Assembly: GCA_028554645.1 (NCBI GenBank)
Contig: JAQOOI010000070.1
Location: forward strand, 1,612,001 to 1,676,000
Length of the DNA stretch: 64,000 nt
Source: Omphalotus guepiniiformis
Lineage: Eukaryota > Basidiomycota > Agaricomycetes > Agaricales > Omphalotaceae
Reading direction: 5' to 3'
The translations under genes and the position numbers were made by a program. The stretch's first letter is position 1. Every line of letters starts with the position of its first letter. The notes under the pieces were generated by a model. The model searched no databases, was not told the origin of the DNA, and saw only the letters and a list, made by a program, of their open reading frames with translations. Positions 23,716 through 35,609 of the stretch are shown here, one piece after another.

Positions 23716-24935
23716 GTGACGCTGAAGCGTTGGTGTATGATTCTGACGGCAAGAATCTGGTCTGGCATTGACGCTTCTCCGTGGCAATGCATACATTCGT
23801 GGGCTCGTTTACTGCTACTGAGCATCGGCTTGCTCGGTGTGCAGCTCGTCTGGTCGATTGAGATGTACATCTTATACATCGCCGTGCTTTCTCTTGGTCT
23901 GTCAAAATTGTCTATGGCTATTTTTCTCGTGGGCCCCTTCGACTTGTCGTTCTCGCAAATTCGAATACATCTAGGTGGGATAGAGGAGAAGGCCGTACAT
24001 GATCAATCTGATCCTAGGAATGGTGATTTGCTGATATATGCGCGCTATCTCTGGATGATACAAGTTGTTGGATGGCTTTAGAGTTGGAATGTAATTCCAC
24101 CCTTCTACTTATACTACTATTCGGGCTTGTCGTTATTCCATAGGCTCTAGAATCTAGAATGGAAAGATACGAGAGTTTCGCAGAGTAATTTGTAGACCGC
24201 TGCAGCGTAGTACTGTCAGTACTGGAAGCAAGAATCGAATTGTTCGGCTAAGCCCCACATGGTTCGGGACTTGATTTTGGATCCCTCGTCCGCGTTCTAC
24301 GAACGGCTTTTTTCATAATTCATGGTTTCGTGTGCATCATGGAATCTATAACAAAGTAGGACGACATCACTTCGTTTTGGGCTATCCGATATACTAGACG
24401 TTCGCAGACGGATCAAGTGGGATGTGAGCTCGTGCTACCAGCACGACGGCGGGAGAATGTTCAGTTTACTGCTACATGCTCTCAATGCTTTCCACTCGCG
24501 ACTTCACTCTAAACTCGACTCTACACCTTCCAAATCAATAGCTGGCGCCATTCCTCCAGTGAAGAACTACCCATATTGCGCGCCTGTACCGCCAGAGCTA
24601 CGCAAGATTCCCTCGTTCTTTGTCGTGCTGCTCAGGCATCTCGATAATTGAAGAGAGAGGATAAAGAAGAGATAATCAATTTGGACAGACGAACGATAAG
24701 GAGGTGAGGTTGACTACGTTTGGTGATAATTACTAGGATTGACGAGGTGGTACAGGAAGAAGAATGATAGTGAAGACGGTGGACCGACTCGACGAGGACA
24801 GAATCCCTTCTACCACCTTCCTATCCGTCCCCCACGTACCTCACCCCGGCTTTTTCTTCCCAACTCACCCATCTTTGAAATCATTACTCGCACATTTGTA
24901 CTCCCGCCGCCATCACCTCTCAATGAACCATGAAA
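23716..24935 (+). pseudogene. Remnant of a SLC45/sucrose-type MFS transporter
   Basis: Two separated stretches resemble the family of the intact carrier at 61.4-64 kb. At about 23790-23945 the frame reads LLLLSIGLLGVQLVWSIEM, then LSLGLSKLSMAIFLVGP, which corresponds to the first two transmembrane helices of SLC45/GPH-type sucrose carriers. At about 24740-24815 it reads TRWYRKKNDSEDGGPTRRGQ followed by NPFYHLP, like the TRLGARALFYSSL segment of the intact gene. Between and after them the frame is not transporter-like, the RWGRRRP motif after TM2 is absent, and stops interrupt. I read this as a degenerate paralogue. The homology call rests on short matches judged by eye. Confidence 0.4.
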
Positions 24936-26294
24936 CATATGCATCAGGCTCCCCATTCAAGTCACCACGCTCGTCTGTTGCTCGTTGCTCATCTGTGGCT
25001 AAGCGCAATACGAAGACGTCGAGGGATGTGGCGATGATTATATCCGGGGGGACAGCTGATATGCTTGCTAGAGATGGACGAAACAGAGAATAAGGAAGAG
25101 AAGGGTTTGCCGAATGCTCTTAAACATGCGGGAGGCGGGAGTGACTTGGAAAACTACTACTACTACATATCCTCCGACCAAGTACAGCAAGGGAATGAAA
25201 GGTCCTACTGTTCGTATCTGGGTCGGTTGATATGCGAACGGCGACAAGCTTCTGGGCTGCTGACGCTGTGCTTGGCGGGGGTGAGGGTGAGGGTGAAGGT
25301 GAAGGTACGGGTGATATGAAGCTGGGTGGGTAGGGGACCTGGGGAGCATACGAGTAGGAACGAACGGAACGGTGAAACGGGAGGAATAGAGGGGGGATGT
25401 ACAACAAGTCGGGAGCTTCAGTCTTTGGACAAGGTTAGTGTTTTCGACGTGTTGCTTCTTTCATCCTCGTCATCTTCCTATGAAAATTTCTCTTCTTATA
25501 TGCGTCCGCACTAAATTTGTGCATATGCGTGTGTATGCGTCATACGTCGTATGTACGGTGACGGCTTGTTCTAATTCTTTGTATCCTTTTACGTTCACGA
25601 TTCACCTTGAATGTATTCATTTTTCTAAACGGCAAAGTCAAAGTCAAACTTACATATGTACTGGAAAACAAATTTGAATTGTTGAGTATGTAGTCTTGTT
25701 CACCACCCATCGATTGCATCTCGCAATAATGAAAAATGCACTTTATACCGTTTACTCATTACATGAAAGAATAATGATATCTATCAGTATCTAGCTAAAG
25801 GTCAGAGAATACACCAAGAATGCCGATTAAGACATCATTGTTGAGAACAATAATAAGTATTAGTATCAAACAAGCATCAAGGATTGCATGTAAAGTACTC
25901 GGGGGGGTATCCAAAAAGAAGCCCTGGTTTCAAGGAAGAATCTGAAATCTAAGTCTTTAGGGGTAAGCGACAAGAGGAGAAATGCTTGACAAGGGGGGCG
26001 TAAATATGCATAAAACTAGAGAAATCCTAATCAATGCCTTTAGTGGGTCATGAATGTAAATGTGCGAAGGGTGTATGAGTATGATGAAGCCGATGTAGAT
26101 GAATTGAGAAAAAGAACTGTATCCTTGAGTAGTTGGCTATGCTGTAAACGAGCGTGAAAAAATAAAAATGAGTTGTCGTCCAAAAGAAGGAAGAGGCGGA
26201 TACTAGAGATGGAACCAAGTTGGTGCACGAAACGTAGGGATAGACCATAGACAGGCTAAAGACGACGCCAGGACGTTCTGAGAGGCACACAAAC
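24936..26294. other. Gene-poor region
   Basis: Contains the tail of the decayed transporter region and the AT-rich 3' flank of the Ser-rich gene. Open frames seen here are low-complexity (Pro/Ser or Val/Arg/Lys runs) and unsupported. Confidence 0.4.
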
Positions 26295-28759
26295 TCATCG
26301 CGCTTTAACCTTCCCACTTCCACTTATCAACGTCTTCCACAACTTCTTAACAGTTCCAGACCGCTGCACAACCCCATGCCTCCCTCCAAACTCCAAATCC
26401 ATATTCAAATTCGAATCAGACTTGTTCTTCAACAACGGCAAGTTCGAATCCCCAACATCAAGCCAACTCGCCGTCTTGGCTGAGGTAGCTCTCGAGAGTG
26501 ATGCAGGGCCACTGTGGTTGAGTGACGTCGCGCTCGGTAAATCGAGGTTTGATGAAGAGGCGTATGGTCTTGTTCCTGCACCTCCGGTACCCAGAACTTG
26601 CGGTATCTCCAGACCGAGCATCTGCATTGCCTTGTCAGCCTGGCTGATTCTCGACCGCGCGCGGGTAGGCGAAGGGGGTGTTAGACCTGCAGGTGCTGAC
26701 ATGAGAGGGGTGGGAGTAGTAGGGGGGCTTGTCGATACAGGAGATCCGGTGGAATTGTGAGAAGGTGGATAGGGCTGCATGACCGGTGGAGGCGGTGTAG
26801 GACTTGTATCCGTCATTGACAAAGCATGGCTAGAAAATCCGAGGAACTTCCGGGCTTTATCGCTTATAGGCTTTGCTATCGATATACGATGATTGCTCAG
26901 GGAGGACGGAGGAATAACTGGTGTGAGGGAACGCGGCGTAGGAGCCGCATCACGAGGAAGCGCATCGTAAAGTAATTGCTCAGCTGCAGAACGGTCGTAT
27001 CCTTGAATGGATTCAGAACTGGAGTCATGGCTGCCGGAAGATAAATGGTCGGGAATAGAGGGGACTGGAGGAACAGGAGGAACAGGAGGGACAGCAGAAG
27101 CGTACTGGGCTTCCTCAGAGCTACCAAAGGACAAAAAGCTGAAGCCTTTGATGTGTTTACGCTGAGAACCAGAGGCTGCTGAACTGAATACAGAATCAGC
27201 ATTCGAGGTTGTCCACGAGCGAGGATGTATAGCCTTTTTCGTAAGAGAGGCGAGGGAGCTGAAACTGCTGTTGCGAGATCTCCCCGTGAAACCCTCGGCT
27301 TTGAACTTCGAGGTTGAAGGATGATGTTTCGAAGTTGAAGGTGCTTCGTTATGTGCCTCGGAGCTGGAACCATCAGCAAGACCACGTGAAGACTCCTCTG
27401 CACCCAGAACGGGTGACTTTGAAGCGTAAGACTGCGACCCAACATCGTCCTCCCCTTCTTCGTCAATCACTGCACAATCCGATATCGAACTTCGACGACT
27501 ATGCCCAGAGCTAGGAGCGCGAGGTGGTGGTGGTGGAAACGCAATAAATGATTCCACGTCAGACTCTTCTTCATCCTTGGTCATATCCGACGATTCACTC
27601 CTCGAGCGTGATAGCGTCAGACTCGGAATGCTGCTCGTACTCTGCGTCTCGGACGAGTCTGAGGTACCACCCATACTGATGAACGTCCCAATCATGCTTG
27701 TACGCCGACGAACTTTACTCATCAGAGAAGATTCAGAAGAAAGAGGACTGTCATTCAAATTGGCCTTCCCTTTTCTTTTGACGCTCGGCTCCCTTGCTTC
27801 CATGCCCGGCTGAGGGCTAGACGCGACGCTGCCGTCACGCTCACTGACACTCGAAACGACAGAATCGATGCTTTTGGTACTCGTTGGAGAACCGACAGTG
27901 CTAGAACTATGACTACTCTGGCTCGCGTTGGAATTCGAAGGTGTCATAGACCTTCTGCGATGTTCCTTCGCCGAAACCGGCATGACAACATTGGATCCCA
28001 TGCTAAGCCTGCTGAACCGGGGAACTTCGCCATAGGTATTTTTCGTGAGCCAATCAGATCCCGGAGTCGGGGGTGGAGAATTTCGATGCCGCACTTGGGG
28101 AAAGTTAGGGGGCGGGGAGAGCGAAGGTGACGGCAACGACTTGGAGCTTTCACGGGAAGGTGGTCGAGAAGAACTAGGTGACGGCGTCGTAGGGAGTGGA
28201 GGTGCTGAGATTGAAGGTACGGAAGGAGATTTAGTAGTCAGGAGACTTGGAGGAGAAGATTTTCGCTTGCTGGCCTTTGGCCGCTCGGGAAAAGCCGCAC
28301 TTTTCGAGCTGGGAGTGGTTGGAAGAGGAGGGATTGGAACGGAGATATATGAGCTAGCTGAATCGGGGGAAGGGTAAGATAGCGAAGGAAGGTCGGGGGT
28401 AGACGAGATTCTGGATGGCTTAGGCCTTCCCTTCACGTCGTCCTCTGGAATGACCAAGCCTTCACTAGAGAATGCTGGACCAGCTAACGGAGAAGACCGC
28501 AAGGGACGCCTCGCAGGTATTGGTGCCACACTGTGGCGACGGAGCATCGAGGACGTCGAGGTAGGGATCATAGCATAGGGGGAGGAGTCCGTTACCATGA
28601 TTTGAGTCGTGGGCCGAGGACGGGAGTCTTTGCCCGTCACGGGTGAAATTGAGGTGAACCGTGCGGAACCTTCATTGAACTGTGGGTAACGATCAGTTAT
28701 CAGTCGTCAAAGCATACCTGAAAACTTACTAGATGGTGGTCAACCAGCATAATGTCCAT
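26295..28759 (-). CDS. Ser/Pro-rich protein, unknown function
   Basis: An 804-aa protein from two exons. Exon 1 (28730-28759) encodes only MDIMLVDHHL. A 50-nt intron with GTAAGT donor then joins exon 2 (26295-28679), starting FNEGSARFTSISPVTGKDSR. The long open frame itself has no ATG at its head, which is why the small first exon is needed. The sequence is dominated by Ser, Pro and Thr with many potential phosphorylation sites. More ordered islands are KARKFLGFSSHALSM, QADKAMQMLGLEIPQVLG, KTASWLDVGDSNLPLLKNK and the C-terminus SGTVKKLWKTLISGSGKV. No signal peptide, membrane helix or catalytic motif is visible. The basic hydrophobic C-terminal helix could be a protein- or membrane-contact motif (inference). 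Confidence 0.75.
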
Positions 28760-29240
28760 GTCGCTTCGTGGTAGGGACAGAGGCCCGTCTATCATATTTG
28801 TTCGGGTTTGAAGGACAGGAGGAAAGATGACAGAATTTGAAAAAAAATAATAAAAGCACCAAGAGTAAGTCGCCTCGAGACGGCTTATGCAATTTATACT
28901 CTAGAGCGCGTTTTCCGATCTGTTTTGTGCAAATGTCCGACGTTTTGCGAAAAGGAGAGCTGCTGAACTTATGGTCAAAAAGTCTTCAGCATCTTTTCGA
29001 AACAAGAGATCAAGAAAGCACCGCTTAAGAGTGAGGACACCATGCATATTTATAAAGAGATAACGGTCTTCATCAAAGGGGCGGGTCAACAGTATGTAGG
29101 GTCAAGAGAAGCTCGATAACGTTACCGCTGACTAATCCAGGGGCTCAAACTTCTCCATTGATCCATTGATATGTAGCCCGACAAGAACGCCTCCACTCGG
29201 CTTCATTATTCAAGAGCAGTTTCGAATACTTACACCGAGA

Positions 29241-29631
29241 TCAGTTCGTTCCGACACTCAAGCGCTCAAGGCTCTTGAATTTCCCATACATGTCGCTGAA
29301 TGAACGCCGGTGTAGGCCTTTTGCAAGCTCCGTCATGCCTTGCGGCTTCAACGCTTCCATTTCAGCATTTAGCACACAGAAGACCTATGTATGAACAATC
29401 AAAGATCTAAATCCGGCAAAAGAATGACTATCTGACGCACCAACAGCAGCTAAAAGTAGCTCACCTACAATCCATGAATAGAATCTCACTAACTAACATG
29501 CTTGAGTTCTCTGAGTTCAACGTTATTACAAAACGAAGAAAGCCTCTTGAGATACTTACAGCAAATTCATCATCGTAGCTCCACAGTATGCCAGAGTCTG
29601 TGAGAACCGATAAGGACTTATCGATACTCAT
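29241..29631 (-). CDS. Candidate small gene, unknown
   Basis: A hypothetical 80-85-aa product. Exon 1 (29560-29631) encodes MSIDKSLSVLTDSGILWSYD plus DEFA and ends at a GTAAGT donor. A short middle exon and a small exon encoding ELLLAA then lead to a terminal exon reading VFCVLNAEMEALKPQGMTEL and LHRRSFSDMYGKFKSLERLS before a TGA at 29241-29243. Phases can be made to close only with a 13-nt exon, so the model is fragile. The peptide is protein-like (amphipathic, Met/Leu/Lys-rich) but matches no family I know. It could equally be a decayed exon group. Confidence 0.28.
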
Positions 29632-29681
29632 CGAGTATTCATCAGCCGGCGGGCAACCCTAGGCCAACCTTTAAGAGAGCA

Positions 29682-29714
29682 TATCAGCGGTCTATCAGCG
29701 GTCTATCAGCGGTC
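29682..29714. repeat. 11-bp direct repeat, three copies
   Basis: The unit tatcagcggtc occurs three times head to tail without mismatch, just upstream (minus-strand sense) of the candidate small gene. Function unknown; probably a simple slippage repeat. Confidence 0.85.
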
Positions 29715-30869
29715 GTAGGAACATCACGCAGATCAACCATATGCATCAGCTTTGCCTTCCCGTATCATCTAAGTAAATTGCGCAAGTTCCAGCCTTGTCG
29801 TATGTTTAGAAGTGAATTACGAAAAGTAAAATGTCCAACAGCAGCTGTGCAAATACCGATGTTCTTGATAGTCCGAACACTCCGGCTATGCAATGAATAT
29901 ATCATTTTGTTCAGCCGCAACGAACGCGATGGTCTCCACGTCATAGACCTGCCAAATATACGACGAACATCCCTAAAAGCCTCGATTGAGATGAGGGTTA
30001 CGCATGTCGATTGAGTAGCCTAGATCATTCGATCCGCGAGAGCGAAAAGGCGATGCAAGAATAGCCTCTCATCTCTTCTAATAGCCTCTGTCACTTTCGG
30101 TGATAAGCATCAGTAAACTTAAGTACAAGGCAGGCGTAAATATGTTTGCACTTACATGTATTACACTCCGCATCGGACTGCTTACTTCGACAAGAACTTG
30201 TTGAGTCATACCTCTAAGGGTTCGGTGACGCGCTTTTCCACACAGAACGCAAGAAGAAGTAGAGAAGCGCAGGAGAAGCGACAGTAAGAAAGGTTTGCAG
30301 TAGGTTTGTCCGCCCACGGCAATGTGGGCGACGGGCGTAAGCATGATATGCAGTTCTCTTGAATATTCCGTGCGATGCGTATCAAAATCTAGATCGTAAT
30401 TGCAGGAAGTTTTGACTGCAAGGGATTTGTCCGCCAAGGAAGGAACGCCAGGAGGCTTCTGTACTATGTAAAACTGTCAAGACATGCGACGCTTTGCCTT
30501 ACGAGGTTACACTGCATCTTCATAAGATACTTGTCATACGTCTGCAAACCTGCAATTTTCAGGAACTGTGCGACATCGGCCTAATGTCAAAGGATAAGAA
30601 TATCACCGCACCGTACACGGGGATGCCTCACCGTATGTTTGTACTAGGCGCCAAAAGGTACCAAGGTGCCAGCCTGCGGTGCCAGCCGATAGCTATACAT
30701 TTTGTGAGCGTCTTACTGTATTCCTTAGATCGGATTCCGTCATTTGCATCGTGTTATACGGTTCACCGTTCCAGTGCTCTCTAATCACCAAGTAACAGCG
30801 CATATAGGAGGAAATTGTATGAGTCGACGACAAGGAAAGGTCAATCCATCATGATTTTCTTACCTCCTC

Positions 30870-31117
30870 TCATGTCAATACGATCATGACGCGCGCAGAC
30901 CACTCCATATTTCTGGAAAGATAATCGAATGAACGACTCCACGGTTCATCCCATGAGTACTTTCTAAAATAGACTGCGTTAACCCGATATAAGCAGTAAG
31001 AAGATGAGAGCGAGACTGCGAGCATAACTCACCATCAGACGATCTATAGGGGCTGCGAAGCTCGCTAAAAGCGGTTCTTGCAAAGAAAGCAAACGGGCTC
31101 GAATTCAAGATTTTCAT
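30870..31117 (-). CDS. Candidate two-exon small protein, unknown
   Basis: ATG at 31117 opens MKILNSSPFAFFARTAFSEL followed by RSPYRSSD. A good intron (GTGAGT donor, GTTAAC branch-like site, GCAG acceptor) joins to VYFRKYSWDEPWSRSFDYLS, then RNMEWSARVMIVLT and a TGA at 30870-30872. The N-terminus is Arg/Ser-rich, as in mitochondrial presequences. Both exons are short enough to be chance, and there is no recognised family. Confidence 0.25.
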
Positions 31118-31625
31118 CTCCTATATGCCTATATGCTTGCAAACAGAGCTCAGAATGAGTAGGTGTGGTACTTTTGAGATGAGTGCTGGCTTCTTTCGAC
31201 GCCAGCCCAGTCTATAGCGCCACGTGATCAATTTATCGCTCGCTCAGAATTGCTGCACTCTGAGGGTGACCTCACGCATGCGGCAGCGGAGGGAATAGTA
31301 GGTGCACTTCACCACCTGGACAGATACATGCCATGATACTCAATCTGACATACTTGTGAGACGTAGGACCACATCTTGCGTTCCAGTGCCAACAATCTCA
31401 CCCCGAGCTAAATTAAGCGGACGACATGACATCTGGGCATTGAGTCGCGTTTCTTCCCAAAGACATGATGACAGACGTGATTGAGAGGTGAGATGGGTAT
31501 AGTCTAAGATTGACGGGTAGAAACCTTGAATCATGCCAAACATGAGTGATAGATGTAGTATGTGTCGTTAGTGATACCACAGTACACGACATGGATACCC
31601 ATCCTTTTTGCAAAGGTCAATCATC

Positions 31626-32605
31626 TCAATGTGAAGACTTCTTCCCTAAGAACCATCGTAGATCATCAGTTTCGAGCTTGACATGATACCACAAAAAGAA
31701 AGTTTCGTACCGTCTACAAACATATTCCTCGTCGCACTCGGTAGAGTAGCAGTGATACCATCCAAGTCCTTCGTGAGTTTAACTTGACACCCCAACCGAC
31801 TCGTATCCGTCAGCCCAAAAGCCATATCAAGCATGTCATTTTCATCATCTTCGGGTTCTGGTAACTTGTCGTAGTATTCGGATGGGAGAATAACATGACA
31901 TGTTGAACATGCTACTGATCCTTCACATGCGCCTGCAAGTAAGAGCGTGAGACTTGCGAATTCGGATGCAAGACTTGATCACGTATAGAACAGAGTAACG
32001 AGACAAGCAAAGCCAGGTGAGAGGTTGAGAAGTGTGGTTGTGGCGTGCGTGCAAGACAGAACAGAATGAGATGTACCTTCCAAGTCGATATCGTACTCGT
32101 GCGCAATCGAAAGTATATCATCCCCTTCATTCGCCTCTACAGTTTTTAGCAGATTTCCTTTTGAATCCTTGAAGTGTATCTTTATTCTTTTGTTTCCAGC
32201 CCGCAAGTATCCAGTCAGTACGTCTCAAGAACGCGAATTGTCAATGACTCACCCAGTTCCAGGTTCAGGTCGTTCGATTCCTCCATGAGATGCAACTGTC
32301 ATGTAGACGCAGAAATATTGAGTTATGGCTGCGCAGAGTAGAATAAAGACTTGTCGCGCACTGGAAGTAGAATGAAACCCTCGGCCAAGACTCGAAACCT
32401 CCCGACACGGAGGACACTGCCATACTCTACAAAAGCTTGAACCTTCATGCATCCTCTTCGTATGTATTCTCTTCCCAGAATGAAATCGCCGCCACACAGC
32501 AGCAGTGTAATTTGCAGAACTTGACGCCTTTTGTTGTGCAGCAAGACGGAACGGTATTGTTTGTGAAAGAGGTCGTAGTATCTTGTTCCGTGTAAGATGG
32601 TTCAT
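31626..32605 (-). CDS. YAH1: Mitochondrial [2Fe-2S] ferredoxin (adrenodoxin type)
   Basis: Electron carrier for mitochondrial Fe-S cluster assembly and haem A/ubiquinone synthesis in the matrix. Exon 1 (32605 down to 32253) starts [20 protein letters not shown], an Arg-rich presequence, and ends [11 protein letters not shown]. The next exon (32077-32186) continues [20 protein letters not shown]. The following one (31711-31932) holds the cluster ligands in [20 protein letters not shown] and the fourth Cys in SRLGCQVKL, plus the acidic partner-binding stretch [12 protein letters not shown] 20-nt last exon (31626-31645) gives DGKKSSH, the usual family ending. Exon 1 as drawn includes an unusual hydrophobic stretch ([19 protein letters not shown]) just before [10 protein letters not shown] further intron ending at ACAG near 32302 probably removes it, so the model is unsure there. 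Confidence 0.93.
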
Positions 32606-33346
32606 TCTATAAGCACATATCAGCATGGGGGTACAATTTGAATGGATTGAGAACGAATATTACTTTTGAATGGAGGAGCCTGTAGACAAAAGCTTTCAGC
32701 AGGATTTTTGCGAAGCGCACCCCGCGTCGAATCACGTGCTATGCTTGCGCAATGCTCTGGCCGGCGGCAGCAACTGAGCAAGAGATGCCTGACTTTGAAA
32801 GTTTGAGTACATTCTTTGCATACTCGAATGGCAGGATGAGATAGGCAGGGAGAGGAAAAGACAAGACAAAAGTCTTCAAGAAATCTGATCTTGAGGAAGG
32901 AAGCGAACCTTCAATCATATACAATCGCGAAAGAAAGTGCGATGAGACGCCAAACAAATCATCCTAGTTCTAGGCGCTCAATCCGTCCAGTCCAGACTGA
33001 GACAATGAGTTAAACAAAGGGGGCCGACCGCTTCGTACTTACTTACTTACTACAGAACTGGCTCAAGGGAACTACAATACAGAGGTACTATGTAGGTACA
33101 TCTAGAAAGAATTTATCAAACTGCTTTTCATTCGCTGAAGAGACTCGAGCGTGGACACAACGATAACCAACCATCGCAAAGCGGAAGTACGGTAGGCTCT
33201 GCTCAACCTGACTATCCGCATACCACCTAAGGCAGTGAGAGCACCAGATCTTCCTCAACTGGATCACACCCTATTAGTTCCACCTCTTCCTTCTCCTCGT
33301 GCCCCATCTCCTAAAACTCACATGCTGCTGAAAGAGGAGACTAGAG
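32606..33346. other. Intergenic region between two minus-strand genes
   Basis: Holds the ferredoxin promoter and the adaptin 3' UTR. No further gene is seen. Confidence 0.45.
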
Positions 33347-35344
33347 TTACATTGGTCGTACAGGTGGTGGAGCCCCCTTTTCCGATGCTGTTCGTAAACT
33401 AAAAGAAAGAATGGGTCGTCAGTCAGCGCACTTAAGTGAAAGCAAACGCGGGGCAAGTGATGGAAATAGCAGCAGCGAAATGAAACAGCTCCACTACTCA
33501 CCTATAGTCGTCACCGTTTTGGGTAATATAGCGAACCCAAGGAAGAGCTTGATACCCTGATTTCTCCACAATCTTCAAATATCTCACCTGAACCGCATGT
33601 ACAGATCAGCAAGAAGCAAAGACAGATACGACAGAAGTGGACTCACTTGAATTCCGGATACGGTGAAATAGGGGATTTCGAACTTGACAGTGATAGGTGC
33701 ACGTGTAGGTGCGTCTGAATCTAAGTCAGGAAAAAAAGCTCAGTTAAGCAATCTGGCGAGGCTTCATATCACTCACCGCTTTTGACACTCGGTAAACCGA
33801 AATGGGCCCTCATTAAGAACTCCTTTCCGCCGGCCAACTGCTTAATTTTCCATACGAAAGCTGACTTGTCAGGTGCGTATTGGACGGAGCCGGTCGAGGC
33901 CTAACAAAGGAAAGGCCATTCGATATTTATGGTAGATGAAGAGCTCGGTAAAAGGAGGTACTCACTCTGAATTTGGGGGTATCAGCATCATCAGGAACGG
34001 GAACGTATATTTCTACATTGTTTGCCGTTGAGCGCCGTTTGAACTGGGCGATAACTTTGACCATGTATTCAACCTGATAGTTAACGGTAAGTAATCCGTT
34101 CAATATAGGTGTTACAGTGGCAGAATTGGTCTCACCCTGGATCCACGGTGGCTCTCAACAGCAGCCTCCACCCAAATTAGAGGCTTCACAGGTGTAGATA
34201 TACCTGTTGACATGTTTAGTGACGAACAACATAACACGAAAGAGAAGATCTACTAACGGTAACTCATCAGCTCAAACTCTCCATCCGGTGGGATGAACGA
34301 TATTGTGCGATCGTTTTCAAAGCGAGCCAAACGAACACATTGATGAAATTTTACATCTTCCATTTCGATAGATTTTCCTCGAGCAGCTGTAGGGTAACGA
34401 TTGAACTAATAGTTTCCATGATCAGTAGCGCGAGACTCACTTCTTCCCGTGCTCTCAAACATGACCTTGTCGTTCAATCCTAGCCGAAGCTCAGGCATAC
34501 CGGAGAGGTAGCACTTCATTTTGACAGCACCAAGAATCTCTGACCGAATAACAGTTCCCGAGCTGTTGACCTAGTAGAACAACCCAGAATGTTCAGGCGA
34601 AAACTGACTGGAAGCTAAATTACGACTCACCAGCATATTGACACTCTCTATGACATCCAAGAACACTTCGTTTTTCCTATATTTTATTCCCTCCGTTCGC
34701 CACGACACGGCATTTGTTACCGCAATTGGTGGTCGAACCTGAATCTCTAATTTATGAGATTCTTGGGTAATGTATCTATGGAAGAGTGTATCCATCAATT
34801 TACGAGCAGAGGGGTATTGAACACCACTCACTCTTGAAGAATTTTGCTCTCTGTCGTCTGAGGATATCCAAAGTCCATCATCTCATCCATGAGCTCATAA
34901 ATAATGACAAAATTGTCACGGATGGATTCTTCTTCAAGTTCTTTAAAGTATTCAACCTTAAAGACAGCAAATGAGAAATCCGACGTGAATGGAAACAAGA
35001 AAGAAAGGACGCACCAGCACTTGGCTTAGACGGTGTAGAAAGATGATAGTTTCTGCTGCATTCGAGTTTCGCCTCGAGAGCGCTAACACTAATCATGCTC
35101 GATGTTGAGCAAGATCACAGCATGAAATACGCAGCAGCAACTCACAGTAGAGATTCGAGTGCCTTATATGCATGTAATTCACCCCTTCCCTCGAAAAACA
35201 CGGCGTAACCTGCTGTCCCTCCTCTTCAATATCCAATACAATAGGTAAGAACCTTTCGACATATGATGGCGGCACGTCGTCTCGATATGTACGTTGAATA
35301 AGAGGTTTACCCTTAAGGTCAAGAATTGCGATGAGAGACGCCAT
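33347..35344 (-). CDS. APM1: AP-1 clathrin adaptor complex, mu subunit
   Basis: Medium chain of the AP-1 adaptor, which sorts cargo between the trans-Golgi and endosomes and reads YxxPhi signals. Start ATG at 35344 gives [32 protein letters not shown]; exon 1 ends at 35146 and joins (phase 1) to [20 protein letters not shown]. The N-terminal longin-like domain covers about residues 1-140 ([14 protein letters not shown] linker seen as [14 protein letters not shown]). The C-terminal mu-homology domain includes [68 protein letters not shown] and [18 protein letters not shown]. The last two exons encode [17 protein letters not shown] and [17 protein letters not shown], ending at TAA 33347-33349. 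Length is about 435 aa, normal for mu1, with about ten introns. The Pro-rich last residues are slightly longer than in yeast. Confidence 0.95.
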
Positions 35345-35609
35345 AACTTGAGAGATAAATCAAATGGATGTATCTGATTTGGATGAAGGAGTCAGAGACA
35401 AAGATTTTTTCGACTTGCGCAAAGTCGATCCCTTCGTTGACGTTGTCGCCAGTGATGGTGGCAAGAAAGGAAATCGGTAACTTGGAAAGTAACCGTACCT
35501 CCGAAAAGCACTCCGGCGCCGGGCCCGGCGCTGCTGTGATACGCGATGCCCTCGCCGCTAAATTACATGCTTGAAAAATGTGGTTGGCCTCAATAATTTA
35601 TCTTTTCTC
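35345..35609. promoter_or_regulatory. Shared divergent promoter
   Basis: Only 265 bases separate the start codons of the AP-1 mu gene (minus) and the kinase-like gene (plus), so both promoters must lie here or overlap. A GC-rich patch (ggcgccgggcccggcgc around 35515-35531) is the only notable sequence. I cannot name a factor site. Confidence 0.45.

Larger units (their letters stand above)
28760..31625. other. Gene-poor interval with two weak gene candidates
   Basis: Nearly 2.9 kb without a confident gene. Apart from the two minus-strand candidates and the 11-bp repeat listed separately, I see only short unrelated open frames. Confidence 0.45.

Noticed and set aside
28641..28678. GTG at 28640 as start of the Ser-rich protein
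   Set aside because: Not an ATG; the frame is open further upstream to a CAG acceptor and joins a 10-codon ATG exon.
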